The notes under the pieces are model-generated. The model saw nothing but the letters and a program-made list of their open reading frames with translations. It was not told the DNA's origin and did no database searches. The position numbers and the translations under genes are program-made. From DAORHV01 sp964434575 (lineage in GTDB: Bacteria > Patescibacteriota > Gracilibacteria > Peribacterales > Peribacteraceae), in the NCBI GenBank assembly GCA_964434575.1, contig CAYSWB010000004.1, positions 50,721 to 114,720 of the forward strand: a stretch of DNA of 64,000 nt, given 5' to 3'. Position 1 is the first letter of the stretch; each line of letters begins with the position of its first letter. Shown here piece by piece: positions 15,501 through 24,314 of this stretch.

Positions 15501-17969
15501 TTAACGTCCGTCCAGGGCCTCGGCAAGCGCGGTGCTCCAACGCGACCGGAGCGACGCCAGGTCCGCGTCCAGCAGCGTGGTGCCGCTGCGTTCCACCGTC
15601 ATGCGGCCGGCGGACGTGGTTTCACCGATGAGCACCGGGGCGCAGCCGTGTTTCTTGGCGAGCGCCTGGAACGCTTCGGCGTCCGCCTCCTCGACTTCCA
15701 GCACGAAACCGCCGGTCTCCGAAAACAGAAGCGTGTCGCTGCGCAGGGCGGGGGACAGCGCGGAACAGTCGATGTTCACGCCCACGTTGCCGCCGACTTT
15801 CCGCTGCGGCAGCGTCATCTCGAACAGGGCAAGCAAGAGGCCGCCGTCGCTGATGTCGTGGGACGACCGGACCAGCCCGGCCTGCACGGCTGCTGCCACG
15901 AATTCGATCTGCTTCTTGGCCTCCGTGAAGTCCGGCGTCGGCACGTTCGCACCCAGCAGGGCGTTGCGCTCGGCGCCGGAAAGTTGCTCCAGAACCTGGT
16001 AGTACGCCGAACCGCCGCACTCGTCCTTGCGTTCGCCCAAGAGGAACAGACGCGATCCCGCCTTCTTCAGCTGCATGTTCACGGCCTTCCGGGCGTCGGG
16101 CATCACGCCGACCACGCACACGTTGGCGGTGGGGTCGATGGGGCCTTCCTTGGTCGCGTTGTACAGGCTGACGTTGCCGCTGATGACGGGCACCGCCTCG
16201 CCGCCGATGTTCACGCCCTTCAGCGCGTCGGTGATGCCGGCAACGCCCTGCTCCAATGCCCAAAGCTGTTCGGGGATCTCGGGATTGCCGTAGTTCAGAC
16301 AGTCGGTGATGCAGCGCGGCAGCGCGCCGACGGCGGCCACGTTTCGCATGTTTTCAACCACGGCGTTCACGCCCTGCAGGTATGGCGAAATGCGTCCGTA
16401 GCGGCCGTTGCCGCCCGATGCCAGCGCGACGCCGGTGAACGCTTCCTCCTTCTTCAGGTCCTCGCTCCAGCCCGGATGCGTGCCGGTGAGCACGTAACTC
16501 TGCAGATCGACGAGAGGCATGATCACGCTGGCGTCGGCCTCGCCCGGTTCGATGACGGTGTTGCCGATGATGTTCTTGTCGTAGTGGCGGAACACGCGCG
16601 ACTTGCTGGCGTGGGTCGGATGACTGATCATGGCCGAGAAGATCTCGGCGATGGAGAACGTCTTCTTGCCGGACTTCACGCGGTCGGCCGTGCATGACAG
16701 CGAAGGCTCCGCGAAGGACGTTTCGGGCTTCTTGGTCGGCCGGACGTACTGCAGGCCGGACGTGATGTCCGAGGCATTGGCGCTGCAGACGACTTCGCCG
16801 TCGTGCAACAGGGTATAGGTGGGGTCTTCCTGTACTTTGCCGACCACGCTGGCACGGGCGCCCTCGGCCACGCTCGGCAGGTCCCACGTCACGTTGTAGT
16901 GTTTCAGGATGGTCTCGGTAAGCGACGGGTGGCAGATCCAGCAGAAGCGCTCCTGTGTCTCCGCGCACGCGATGACTTCTGGCGGCAAGCCGGGCAATGC
17001 CACGTGGATCTTGTTCAGATCAACGACGGCTCCCATGCCGACCGGGGCGACCTGTTCCACCGACGCGCACACGTTGCCGCCGGCGCCCAGGTCCTTGAAG
17101 CTGACTTTGTCGAGTTTCTTTTCCTTCACCAGCCAGTCGAACAGATCGTACGTGCTCTGCAGCAGGTGGCGTTCCAGGAACGGGTTGGGCTCCTGCACGG
17201 CGCCGGAGTTTTTCTCGGCGTCCTCGTCCTCCATGACCACGGAAGCGAACGACGCTCCGCCGAAGCCGCTCTTATCGGTGGCTTTTCCGACGATGATGAT
17301 GTCGTAACCGACCTTGCCGGCCTCCGCCTGGACGTAACTGTGGATGATTTCATCCTCGCGCAGCAGTCCCAGACTGACCACGTTCACCAGGCAGCTCAAA
17401 TTGAACGCCGTGTCGAACACGGTGTCGCCACCCAGGTTCGGGATGCCCAGCGCGTTGCCGTAGCCGGCGATGCCGCGGATGACCTCTTTGCTGATGGAAC
17501 GCGTTTCATTGTCCTTCAGGTCGCCCAAGCGCAGCGAGTCCATGGAGCCGATGACGCGGGCTCCCATACACAGCACGTCGCGAACGCAGCCGCCCACACC
17601 GGTCGCGGCGCCTTCGTACGGAACGACTTGCGAGGGATGGTTGTGCGACTCGTGGCTGACCACCAGACCCCATCGCTTGTTCTTGGGACCGTCGGTGATG
17701 GCGATGATGCCGCTGTCTTCCTTGGGCCCGAGGATCACGTGCTTGCCGGTGGTCGGGAACTGCTTCAGGAAACGGCGGCTGGACTTGTAACTGCAGTGCT
17801 CGCTGCCCTGGATGCCCCAAATGGTCGCCTCCGTCACGGTCGGAGGGCGCTTAATCATCTGCTGCACCTTCCGCGCTTCCTCCACCGTCAGGCCGATCTT
17901 GTGCTTCGCCAAAGCGGCGCGCACTTCATCGTCGGTCATGTCGGCGAACGGGAGAGTGGGTGTCGGCAT
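15501..17969 (-). CDS. purL: Phosphoribosylformylglycinamidine synthase, PurL subunit
   Basis: 822 residues, longer than the usual small PurL of about 740. HESHNHPSQVVPYEGAATG, GVGGCVRDVLCMGARVIG and MDSLRLGD form the ATP/FGAR site, and VRSSHDISDGGLLLALFEM is the second-half motif. It converts FGAR to FGAM with ammonia from PurQ in purine synthesis; purQ and purS are not in this window. TACAAT (minus strand, 17993-17988) lies 18 nt upstream, leaving a short C-rich leader without Shine-Dalgarno. A complete PurL suggests some purine synthesis in this reduced genome. Confidence 0.93.
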   Translation of the reverse strand: MPTPTLPFADMTDDEVRAALAKHKIGLTVEEARKVQQMIKRPPTVTEATIWGIQGSEHCSYKSSRRFLKQFPTTGKHVILGPKEDSGIIAITDGPKNKRWGLVVSHESHNHPSQVVPYEGAATGVGGCVRDVLCMGARVIGSMDSLRLGDLKDNETRSISKEVIRGIAGYGNALGIPNLGGDTVFDTAFNLSCLVNVVSLGLLREDEIIHSYVQAEAGKVGYDIIIVGKATDKSGFGGASFASVVMEDEDAEKNSGAVQEPNPFLERHLLQSTYDLFDWLVKEKKLDKVSFKDLGAGGNVCASVEQVAPVGMGAVVDLNKIHVALPGLPPEVIACAETQERFCWICHPSLTETILKHYNVTWDLPSVAEGARASVVGKVQEDPTYTLLHDGEVVCSANASDITSGLQYVRPTKKPETSFAEPSLSCTADRVKSGKKTFSIAEIFSAMISHPTHASKSRVFRHYDKNIIGNTVIEPGEADASVIMPLVDLQSYVLTGTHPGWSEDLKKEEAFTGVALASGGNGRYGRISPYLQGVNAVVENMRNVAAVGALPRCITDCLNYGNPEIPEQLWALEQGVAGITDALKGVNIGGEAVPVISGNVSLYNATKEGPIDPTANVCVVGVMPDARKAVNMQLKKAGSRLFLLGERKDECGGSAYYQVLEQLSGAERNALLGANVPTPDFTEAKKQIEFVAAAVQAGLVRSSHDISDGGLLLALFEMTLPQRKVGGNVGVNIDCSALSPALRSDTLLFSETGGFVLEVEEADAEAFQALAKKHGCAPVLIGETTSAGRMTVERSGTTLLDADLASLRSRWSTALAEALDGR

Positions 17970-18032
17970 GCGAAAGTGGGTGAGCGGATTGTAAACGCTC
18001 TCCCCCCGGTCGTCACGGCGAATCGGAAACCG

Positions 18033-19325
18033 TCAGGCCACCCAGCCTCCGGCCGTGAACACGTCGATGTATCCGGTTTCCAGCACGATCGAAATCAGCA
18101 CGAACGCGGGCACCAGCAATTCCGCCACCAGCGACGGCCAGCGCTTCCTGGAATGCGAAACAAAATGCGCCCCGGCCGCCGCCAGAAGTATGAAGACGGG
18201 AAGCATGTAACGAATCGAGCCGGCGGCGTTGTAGTAGCGGGCCCCCAGGTACACGAACCACAGGATGAACGCGGCCGCGTACAGCGGCAGGCGGGTTCCG
18301 AGGCCGGATGCGTGTTTGCGCAGGGAAGCAAGCATGTCCGCGCCGAACATTCCCGTCATGGCGGCAAGCATGAGCGGATACGCCAGCTTGCTGAGCTGGT
18401 TCGGGTCGGGCAAGCCGCCTTTCATGGCGGGCCAGAACATCCGGTACAGCTTGGCATGGAACACGCCGAGATAGTTTCCGCCGCCGTTCCAGCCATAGGC
18501 GTTAACAGCCACGAATGGGATGCGCCAGTCGCCGAAAGTGACTTCCGAGAAGACGAGGTACGTCGCGCATCCTCCCACGGTCGCGAGGCCGACCAGCCAA
18601 GCCTGCCACGAGAAAAGCCCGTCGAGGATGCTGCGTCTGCGCAACGCGACGAACAGGTGGGGCAACACGCACAATGCGGCTCCCACGATGCGGGTGGCGC
18701 TCATCACGTAGCCGTGCAAAGCCGCGCCGATCCACGCGTGCTTGCGCTTGTCGGTGCTCCAATAGAAAAACCCGAGCAGGTTCATGCAGAAGAGCGATTC
18801 GGTGTACGCGGCGGCGAAGTAGAAGGCGGTCGGGAAGGACACGATGAGCGCCACGCCGTACCACAGCGCGCGTTTGGAGAACCCCCACCGGCCGGCCAGC
18901 AACAGGAAATAGGCCCAAAAGCCGAACGTCGCGAGGTGCGACGTAAGAAGCAACGCCACCCTGGTCGGCAGCCCGGTGGCGTTCTTTACGATCCAAGATG
19001 CCGTCGGGTAACCGGGGAAGAAGGTCAGATTCACGCTGTTCATATCGGCCGAGTTCGGCGGCCAGTTGCTGTGGTACCCGGTATCCACGATGTTGCGGTA
19101 CCAATTTGAATCCCACTGCACCATCGAGTGGAATTTGCTGTAGAACGGGGTGGGCCGGGCAAACAACAGCACGACGAACACCTGCAACACGGTGATGCAA
19201 GCTGCCGTCGTCAGAACCGCGGCGAGGGCGCGGACCGCGGTTCGGTCACGCGCATGCTCGCGCACGGCGCCGCCCACGACGGGAATCGCTGGCCAAACGG
19301 CGATATCGGTTTTTGTGTGGCTCAA
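18033..19325 (-). CDS. PIG-V-like membrane mannosyltransferase
   Basis: 430 residues with about ten membrane helices. WDSNWYRNIVDTGYHS, FFPGYPTASWIVKNA and AAAYTESLFCMNLLGFFYWS match the three loop motifs of PIG-V/GT-C mannosyltransferases, including the catalytic Asp of the first lumen-side loop. It probably moves sugar from a polyprenyl-phosphate donor to an envelope acceptor. The start is TTG at 19325: TATACT (minus strand, 19338-19333) ends 7 nt upstream. Divergent from murJ. Confidence 0.82.
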   Translation of the reverse strand: MSHTKTDIAVWPAIPVVGGAVREHARDRTAVRALAAVLTTAACITVLQVFVVLLFARPTPFYSKFHSMVQWDSNWYRNIVDTGYHSNWPPNSADMNSVNLTFFPGYPTASWIVKNATGLPTRVALLLTSHLATFGFWAYFLLLAGRWGFSKRALWYGVALIVSFPTAFYFAAAYTESLFCMNLLGFFYWSTDKRKHAWIGAALHGYVMSATRIVGAALCVLPHLFVALRRRSILDGLFSWQAWLVGLATVGGCATYLVFSEVTFGDWRIPFVAVNAYGWNGGGNYLGVFHAKLYRMFWPAMKGGLPDPNQLSKLAYPLMLAAMTGMFGADMLASLRKHASGLGTRLPLYAAAFILWFVYLGARYYNAAGSIRYMLPVFILLAAAGAHFVSHSRKRWPSLVAELLVPAFVLISIVLETGYIDVFTAGGWVA

Positions 19326-19332
19326 TCGGGAC

Positions 19333-19373
19333 AGTATACCAGATTTTCGCCTCCGGCAGAAGCTTGGTATGCT
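19333..19373. promoter_or_regulatory. Divergent leaderless promoters: PIG-V-like gene and murJ
   Basis: Minus strand: TGGTATACT, whose TATACT (19338-19333) ends 7 nt before TTG 19325. Plus strand: TTGGTATGCT, whose TATGCT (19368-19373) ends 7 nt before ATG 19381. Both -10s are preceded by TGG. Confidence 0.6.
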
Positions 19374-19380
19374 CTACGAC

Positions 19381-20754
19381 ATGAGGAAAATCCTGTCTTC
19401 GCTCCGCTCGCAGCGGCGCATCGCCGGCGGCGCCGCGGTCCTGGCCGGCACGTCACTGGCGGCATCGGTGTTCGGCTTCCTGCGCGACCAGGCGTTTTCG
19501 CTGAATTTCCCGCTGGATTCCGACCCGCTCGGCGTCGCCTCGGTGTACATCGCGGCATTCCGCCCAAGCGACCTGCTGTTCCAGGTCTTCGTCATGTCCA
19601 GCCTGAGCGTGATCTTGGTCCCGTTCCTGGCCACGCACCTCGCGCACAAGCGTGACGAAGAGATGAATGCCATCACCACCAGCACGCTCATCATCTTCGG
19701 AACCGGTTTCGGGCTCGTGGCGCTGATCATGGCCGTCGTCTTCCCGGCCATCGCGCCGTCCATGACCAAGTTCACCGGCCCCAGCCTGGAGCTGTACATC
19801 AAGTTCGGCCGCATCGCGCTGCTCACGAACTTCTTGTTCGTGTTCGGCAATACCATCGGCCAGTACCTCATCACGGTGCAGAGGTATTGGATCTACGGCA
19901 TCACACCCATCATCTGGTCGGCCGGAACGATCGGCGGCGCGTACCTGCTCACGCCGCACGTGGGTCCCATGGGACCGATCTACGGCACGCTCATCGGGAC
20001 CATCGCGTATCTTGCGGTGCGTTTCGCCGGCGTCGTCCGCGCGGGGTTCCGCTTCCGCGTTCCGAAGGGGATCATCCACCCGGAATGGAAGCAGATGGGA
20101 TGGCTGATCATCCCGCGCATGGGCGCGCTGGGAGCGCTGCAACTCCAACTGCTGCTGCTCGACAGGCTGGGATCCGGCCTCGGCAACAACATGGTCGCCG
20201 TGAACCAGTTCGCCAGCAATTTCGAATCCGTCATCCCGGGCATCGTCGGCATCGCCATCGCGCAATCGGCGTTCTCGCTGCTGAGCCAGTCCGCCGCCAC
20301 CGGCGACCTGAAGCGGTTCAAGGCCAACATCGCCACCGGCATGATGGTGAACCTGACGCTGGCCATACCGGGCGCGCTGTGCCTGGCCGTGTGCGCACCC
20401 GTTGCCGTGTGGCTGCTGCACCTGGAAGGCGAAACCGCGCGCCTGTTCACGACCGCGCTGTGGATCTACAGCGTGGCCGTCCCGTTCGAGAGCACCAACC
20501 ACATCTTGTTGCGCGCCTTCTATTCGTTGAAGAACACGCTCTGGCCGGCCATTTCCAGCGTGGTCAGCTGCACCATCGCCGTCACGACCGGCTACCTGCT
20601 CATCGGTTCGCTGGGCCTGTATTCGCTGGCGGTGGCGTACATCGTCGCCCAGATCGCGCAGGCCACGTTCCTCGGCCTCATGCTGGTCCGCCTGATGCAC
20701 CGCAAACTGAAGAAGTCCGACATGGAGCCGGCGGGGGTGCTGATCGAACCGTAG
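19381..20754 (+). CDS. murJ: Lipid II flippase MurJ
   Basis: 457 residues with about 14 membrane helices, as in MVF/MurJ. SVFGFLRDQAF and the following PSDLLFQVFVMSSLSVILVP fit the conserved N-terminal bundle; QRYWIYGITPIIWSAG and FESTNHILLRAFYSLKNT match later MVF motifs, including the region of essential arginines. It flips lipid II to the outer face of the membrane. A longer reading starting upstream is rejected because the nearest ATG lies inside the -10. With murC it marks a working peptidoglycan pathway. Confidence 0.9.
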   Translation: MRKILSSLRSQRRIAGGAAVLAGTSLAASVFGFLRDQAFSLNFPLDSDPLGVASVYIAAFRPSDLLFQVFVMSSLSVILVPFLATHLAHKRDEEMNAITTSTLIIFGTGFGLVALIMAVVFPAIAPSMTKFTGPSLELYIKFGRIALLTNFLFVFGNTIGQYLITVQRYWIYGITPIIWSAGTIGGAYLLTPHVGPMGPIYGTLIGTIAYLAVRFAGVVRAGFRFRVPKGIIHPEWKQMGWLIIPRMGALGALQLQLLLLDRLGSGLGNNMVAVNQFASNFESVIPGIVGIAIAQSAFSLLSQSAATGDLKRFKANIATGMMVNLTLAIPGALCLAVCAPVAVWLLHLEGETARLFTTALWIYSVAVPFESTNHILLRAFYSLKNTLWPAISSVVSCTIAVTTGYLLIGSLGLYSLAVAYIVAQIAQATFLGLMLVRLMHRKLKKSDMEPAGVLIEP

Positions 20755-20832
20755 GACGACAAGGAATCCATGAATACAACGACGACAAGGGCCCAAGCGG
20801 ATCCTTGTCGTCGTTGACTTCTATGTCGTCCT
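20753..20832. terminator. Nested hairpin between convergent genes
   Basis: CAACGACGACAAGG (20777-20790) pairs perfectly with CCTTGTCGTCGTTG (20803-20816) across a 12-nt loop. An outer pair AGGACGACA (20753-20761) and TGTCGTCCT (20824-20832) can extend it. It fills the 82-bp gap between murJ and the convergent secreted-protein gene. There is no strong T-run, so two-way termination is inferred from position. Confidence 0.6.
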
Positions 20833-20836
20833 GCTT

Positions 20837-21487
20837 TTAGCGCCGCTTGAGCTCAACCGTGGAAGGGCGGGCGGTGTTGTTGGTGGCCTTCACGGAACCC
20901 GTGATGCGCACGATACGGGCCTGCGTGGAATTGAGCGGGTTCAGGGTCAGCAACACCTGCTTGCCGGTCAGGTCCAGGGCCTCGCGGCCGCTGAGACTGT
21001 AACTGACCTCCACCTGGGTGTCGTTCGTCACTTGGAACGTCTTGGATTCGCCGGTGGAAAGCGTGATCGTGATGCTGTCGGTGCCGATGGACTGCAGCGT
21101 GCCGTTGGCCGAGAGCAGGGGATTGAGCGAGATGTTCGTGACGATGAACAGCGAACCGTTGATCGTGTTGGAATTCACGCGCCAGCCGCGGACGCGCACC
21201 TGCATGCCGACCTGGATGTCGCTGGGAAGCAGGTAGCGGCGGCTCGTCTTGCCCTCGGAGATGATCTCGTAATCGCTTTCGGTCGCGAGGATGACGGTGA
21301 CGAGCTGGCCGTTGGTGGCGCGGATCTTGAACTCGCCGCCCTCCTCGGCGAACTTCTGCTTATCCGTCACGGTCACCTGCTCGACGGTGCCGGTGACGGT
21401 CACGCGCGGGCCGATGCCCTCAAGGGCGAGCGCAGTGGACGGAAGAAGGGTCGAGACGATGACCAAGGTTCCAAGAAGTTTTCGCAT
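20837..21487 (-). CDS. Secreted DUF5666-like beta-barrel protein
   Basis: 216 residues with a signal peptide (LLGTLVIVSTLLPSTALA, cleavage near residue 22). The mature part alternates short beta strands: GPRVTVTGTVEQVTVTDK, SDIQVGMQVRVRGWRVNSN and GTLQSIGTDSITITLSTG are the pattern of DUF5666/OB-fold repeats. Binding partner unknown. TACACT on the minus strand lies about 30 nt upstream, giving a C-rich leader without Shine-Dalgarno. Confidence 0.75.
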   Translation of the reverse strand: MRKLLGTLVIVSTLLPSTALALEGIGPRVTVTGTVEQVTVTDKQKFAEEGGEFKIRATNGQLVTVILATESDYEIISEGKTSRRYLLPSDIQVGMQVRVRGWRVNSNTINGSLFIVTNISLNPLLSANGTLQSIGTDSITITLSTGESKTFQVTNDTQVEVSYSLSGREALDLTGKQVLLTLNPLNSTQARIVRITGSVKATNNTARPSTVELKRR

Positions 21488-21613
21488 GGTGCGGTGGGTG
21501 AAAAAGTAGAGGAAGTGTACCAGGTAGACGTACGACGACCCCCTACTCTTACATTGAAACCACGCGAAAACGGTCGCATGGTACGGAAAGCCCGTCTGAC
21601 ATGCCCGGAGGCG

Positions 21614-22159
21614 CTATTTCTTGCGGACCTGCGTGAAGTCGAGCTCGACCGGAGTGTCGCGGTCGAAGATGAGCACCAGCACGGTGAGCTTGCCCTTGTC
21701 GACGTCCACGGCATCCACGGCGCCTTCGTAGTTCTTGAACGGACCGTCGATGATGACCACGAGGTCGCCGATCTGGAAGTCGCTCTTGAACTTGGCTCCC
21801 TGCTCGCCGACGCGGCGCTCGATGACGCCGAATTCCTCCGGGGTCACCGGAACCGGAATGTTGCCGGAACCGACGAAACCGGTGACGTTCGGAGTGTTGC
21901 GTACCATGTACCAGCTGTCATCGGTCACGATCATGTCCACGAGCACGTAGCCGGGGAACAGCTTGCGCTCCTCCTCGATGGGCTCGCCTTTCTTGAAGAC
22001 GATCTGCTTTTCCTTGGGAACCACCACGGTGAAGATGTACTCCTTCATGCCGAGCGTCTCGGCGCGCTGCTCAAGAGATTTCTTCACGCTGTCTTCGTAG
22101 CCGGAATACGTGTGGATGACGTACCAGTTACGACCTGCTGAAGGATCCTGTTTGGCCAT
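21614..22159 (-). CDS. nusG: Transcription termination/antitermination factor NusG
   Basis: 181 residues, the normal size. WYVIHTYSGYEDSVKKSLEQR opens the NGN domain, LFPGYVLVDM is its hallmark, and FQIGDLVVIIDGPFKNYEGAV is the C-terminal KOW motif. It contacts RNA polymerase and links it to Rho or the ribosome. secE lies 22 nt upstream on the same strand, the classic secE-nusG pair; rplK is not visible downstream in the 126-bp gap before the next gene. Confidence 0.96.
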   Translation of the reverse strand: MAKQDPSAGRNWYVIHTYSGYEDSVKKSLEQRAETLGMKEYIFTVVVPKEKQIVFKKGEPIEEERKLFPGYVLVDMIVTDDSWYMVRNTPNVTGFVGSGNIPVPVTPEEFGVIERRVGEQGAKFKSDFQIGDLVVIIDGPFKNYEGAVDAVDVDKGKLTVLVLIFDRDTPVELDFTQVRKK

Positions 22160-22181
22160 GGTGGGTATGGAAGGAAGCTGA

Positions 22182-22364
22182 TTAACGAACCGTCAGGCGG
22201 AGAAGCTCCGTGAAGGCCGCGTCGACGACGCCGAAGAACGACGCCGTGACGATGATGAAGACGACGGTGATGCCCGTAAGGCGGATGGCCTGCTGCTGCG
22301 TGGGCCACGTGACGTGGCGAAGCTCCTCAAGGCTGCCGGTGAAATAGTCGACGATGGCGTTCAT
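22182..22364 (-). CDS. secE: Preprotein translocase subunit SecE
   Basis: 60 residues. VDYFTGSLEELRHVTWPTQQ is the conserved cytoplasmic amphipathic region (ELxxVTWPT), followed by one membrane helix (LTGITVVFIIVTASFFGVVD). Small single-helix SecE proteins are usual outside Gammaproteobacteria. It clamps SecY in the translocon, which would export the many secreted proteins of this window. First gene of secE-nusG. Confidence 0.93.
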   Translation of the reverse strand: MNAIVDYFTGSLEELRHVTWPTQQQAIRLTGITVVFIIVTASFFGVVDAAFTELLRLTVR

Positions 22365-22454
22365 GGTCTGAGAATCGGAAACCGGACATACGCTAAAAAG
22401 GGGCGCCGGTAGTGGGAATAGTACTACGAAAGCGGCTGTTTGCACAAGGGCTGA

Positions 22455-22521
22455 GGGGATTCAGGGGAAACAGGGAGATAGGGGATTCAAGAAAAAGTTC
22501 CTCTGTTTCACCTGATTCTCC
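22455..22521. repeat. Imperfect inverted repeat with internal direct repeat, 3' of lepB
   Basis: GGGGATTCAGGGGAAACAGG at 22455-22474 is matched in inverse orientation by 22500-22521 (minus strand GGAGAATCAGGTGAAACAGA), about 17 of 21 positions. GGGGATTCA recurs directly at 22481. A transcript from lepB would form a long hairpin with a TTTTT-containing loop. Not coding. Confidence 0.6.
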
Positions 22522-22536
22522 TGTCTCCTTTGTATC

Positions 22537-23160
22537 TTACAAGTTGTACTGCGGCGGCTCGAACGCGTGGATCTTGGTGATCGGCAGAGCCACGAACCAC
22601 ACGCTTCCCTTGATGTTCTCCTCGGGCACGAACGAAGACGTCTCGGTGCCGACGTGCGAGAAGCTGCGCGAATCCAGGCTTCCCTGGCGGTTGTCGCCCA
22701 GCACGAAGTACTGGTTCGAGGGCACGCGGAACACCTCCTCCGCGGTGTCGCCGCCGTTCACAGGGTAGCGGAACGTGCTGCCGTCGCTGGCCTCGCTGAG
22801 GTACGGCTCGGTGAGCTTGATGTCTCCTTTCTTCGGATCGCGCAGGAACACGTAGCCGTTGCGGATGACGATCGTGTCGCCCGGCAAGCCGATGACACGC
22901 TTTACGTAGTATTTGCCCGGATCGGTTTGAGGCCTGAACACCACGATGTCGCCGCGGGATGGCGAACCGAAGAGGTACCGGAACTTATTGATGACGATGT
23001 ACTCCTTGTGCTCCAGGGTATCGACCATGGAATTGCCCTCGATCTGGAACGGGGACACGATGAACGTACGGATCACGGCGACGATCGCCACGATGATGAC
23101 GATGTTCAAAATGACATCGAACAGATGGAAGAGAATGCCGCGCGGTCTCGGAGAAGTCAT
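22537..23160 (-). CDS. lepB: Signal peptidase I
   Basis: 207 residues. One N-terminal membrane helix (VILNIVIIVAIVAVIRTFIV), then FQIEGNSMVDTL with the catalytic serine, YYVKRVIGLPGDTI with the catalytic lysine, and YFVLGDNRQGSLDSRSFSHV as box E. It removes signal peptides from exported proteins at the outer face of the membrane. TATACT (minus strand, 23175-23170) ends 9 nt before the ATG. Divergent from the PH-domain gene. Confidence 0.95.
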   Translation of the reverse strand: MTSPRPRGILFHLFDVILNIVIIVAIVAVIRTFIVSPFQIEGNSMVDTLEHKEYIVINKFRYLFGSPSRGDIVVFRPQTDPGKYYVKRVIGLPGDTIVIRNGYVFLRDPKKGDIKLTEPYLSEASDGSTFRYPVNGGDTAEEVFRVPSNQYFVLGDNRQGSLDSRSFSHVGTETSSFVPEENIKGSVWFVALPITKIHAFEPPQYNL

Positions 23161-23252
23161 GCGGTAGACAGTATAGCAGAACAGACCGTGAAGGGCTAAA
23201 CGATCTTCCTGTTCTTCCGCAGGGGATCGGCGGTGGAGTACACTGGGCGGCA

Positions 23253-23888
23253 GTGGAACGCCTCAACCGATTTTTCTTCACCGGCCATCTGGAAGAGGAG
23301 GAGGTCATGAAGCGCATCGTGCACAAGCACTGGCTCGTCATGTTGGAGCGGTTGTTCTGGCCGAGCGCGGCGTTCATCGCCATATTCGCCGTGGCCGTCT
23401 ACCTGCCCGACAAGTACGTCCTGTACGGCGCCCTGGCCGCGACGCTCGCCAACGCGTTTTGGTGGGCACGCAACTTCATGGACTACTTCCTGGACGCCTG
23501 GGTGATCACCAACAAGGGCGTCATCGACTTGGCCTGGCACGGCTGGTTCCACCGCCAGGCGTCGCGCACGCTGTACAGCGACATCCAGTCCGTGAGTTAC
23601 GAAATCAAAGGCGTGCCGGCCACGCTGCTACGGTTCGGTACGATCACCGTGGAGAAAATTTCCACCGGCTCGACGGTGTCGCTGGACCACGTCCACAAGC
23701 CTAAAACCGTCGAAACGACCATTTTGGAGGGGCTGGAGGCGTACATGCACAAGAAAAACCTGAAGGACGCCACAGTGGTGCAGGGCATTTTGGCCGAATT
23801 CGTCGCGGGAACGCTGCAGAAGCAGTCGTTCGAGAAGGCCAAGCCCGTGGCGCCCGTGTCGGCCGCTCCAGCCAAAAAGAAAAAATGA
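23253..23888 (+). CDS. Bacterial PH-domain membrane protein
   Basis: 211 residues from GTG; TACACT (23239-23244) ends 8 nt upstream. Two membrane helices near residues 32-70 (WPSAAFIAIFAVAVYLP, GALAATLANAFWWARNF) precede a PH-like domain (WVITNKGVIDLAWHGWFHRQ, SDIQSVSYEIKGVPATLLRFG). The tail is rich in Ala, Pro and Lys, ending KKKK. Function unknown; such proteins are widespread in CPR. It overlaps the next gene (ATG at 23885), so the two are coupled. Confidence 0.8.
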   Translation: MERLNRFFFTGHLEEEEVMKRIVHKHWLVMLERLFWPSAAFIAIFAVAVYLPDKYVLYGALAATLANAFWWARNFMDYFLDAWVITNKGVIDLAWHGWFHRQASRTLYSDIQSVSYEIKGVPATLLRFGTITVEKISTGSTVSLDHVHKPKTVETTILEGLEAYMHKKNLKDATVVQGILAEFVAGTLQKQSFEKAKPVAPVSAAPAKKKK

Positions 23889-24283
23889 TGTGGCTCTTGC
23901 CAGCCGCCGTCGTGCTCGCGCTGATCATCGGCGTCGTGTTCACGGTGCTCCTCGCGCGCGGCCGCACGCTGAAAGGCGCCGCCGCGACGCAGATTTTCCG
24001 GGCCTGGGAGCATGCTCGCCAGCAGCAGAGCGACACGCTCAAGGTCATGGAAGCCGACAAAGTCCTCGACAAGGCGCTCAAACTGCTCGGGTTCCAGGGT
24101 TCGCTGGGCGACAAGCTCAAGCAGGCCGGCCCGCGCTTCCGCGACGTGAACGCGGTGTGGTCGGCGCACAAGCTTCGCAACCGGCTGGCGCATGAGCTCA
24201 ACAGCAGCCCGACTCCGGACGAGACAAAGCGCGCGATGGCGGCATTCAAGGCCGCGCTGAAGGATTTGGGCGCCAAGCTGTAG
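23885..24283 (+). CDS. Membrane-anchored helical protein, unknown
   Basis: 132 residues. One N-terminal membrane helix (WLLPAAVVLALIIGVVFTVLLA) and a cytosolic helical domain with the pattern HKLRNRLAHELNSSPTPDETK, reminiscent of the RNxxxH stretch in HEPN-like folds (weak). No stronger family hint. It overlaps the PH-domain gene by an ATGA and probably acts with it. Confidence 0.7.
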   Translation: MMWLLPAAVVLALIIGVVFTVLLARGRTLKGAAATQIFRAWEHARQQQSDTLKVMEADKVLDKALKLLGFQGSLGDKLKQAGPRFRDVNAVWSAHKLRNRLAHELNSSPTPDETKRAMAAFKAALKDLGAKL

Positions 24284-24301
24284 GAACGAGGCCGCCTGCG
24301 T

Positions 24302-24307
24302 TACAAT
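24302..24307 (+). promoter_or_regulatory. -10 element TACAAT of pth
   Basis: TACAAT ends 7 nt before ATG 24315 and only 1 nt before ATG 24309. The shared spacing of 6-9 nt in this genome selects 24315. Confidence 0.55.
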
Positions 24308-24314
24308 CATGCCG

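Noticed and set aside
16803..19109. A 768-residue plus-strand frame opposite purL and the PIG-V-like gene
   Set aside because: It crosses two real genes and their promoter; composition is that of an antisense shadow.
20753..20832. An attachment site or toxin-antitoxin RNA in the nested hairpin after murJ
   Set aside because: The position between two convergent genes and the simple stem explain it as a terminator-like structure.
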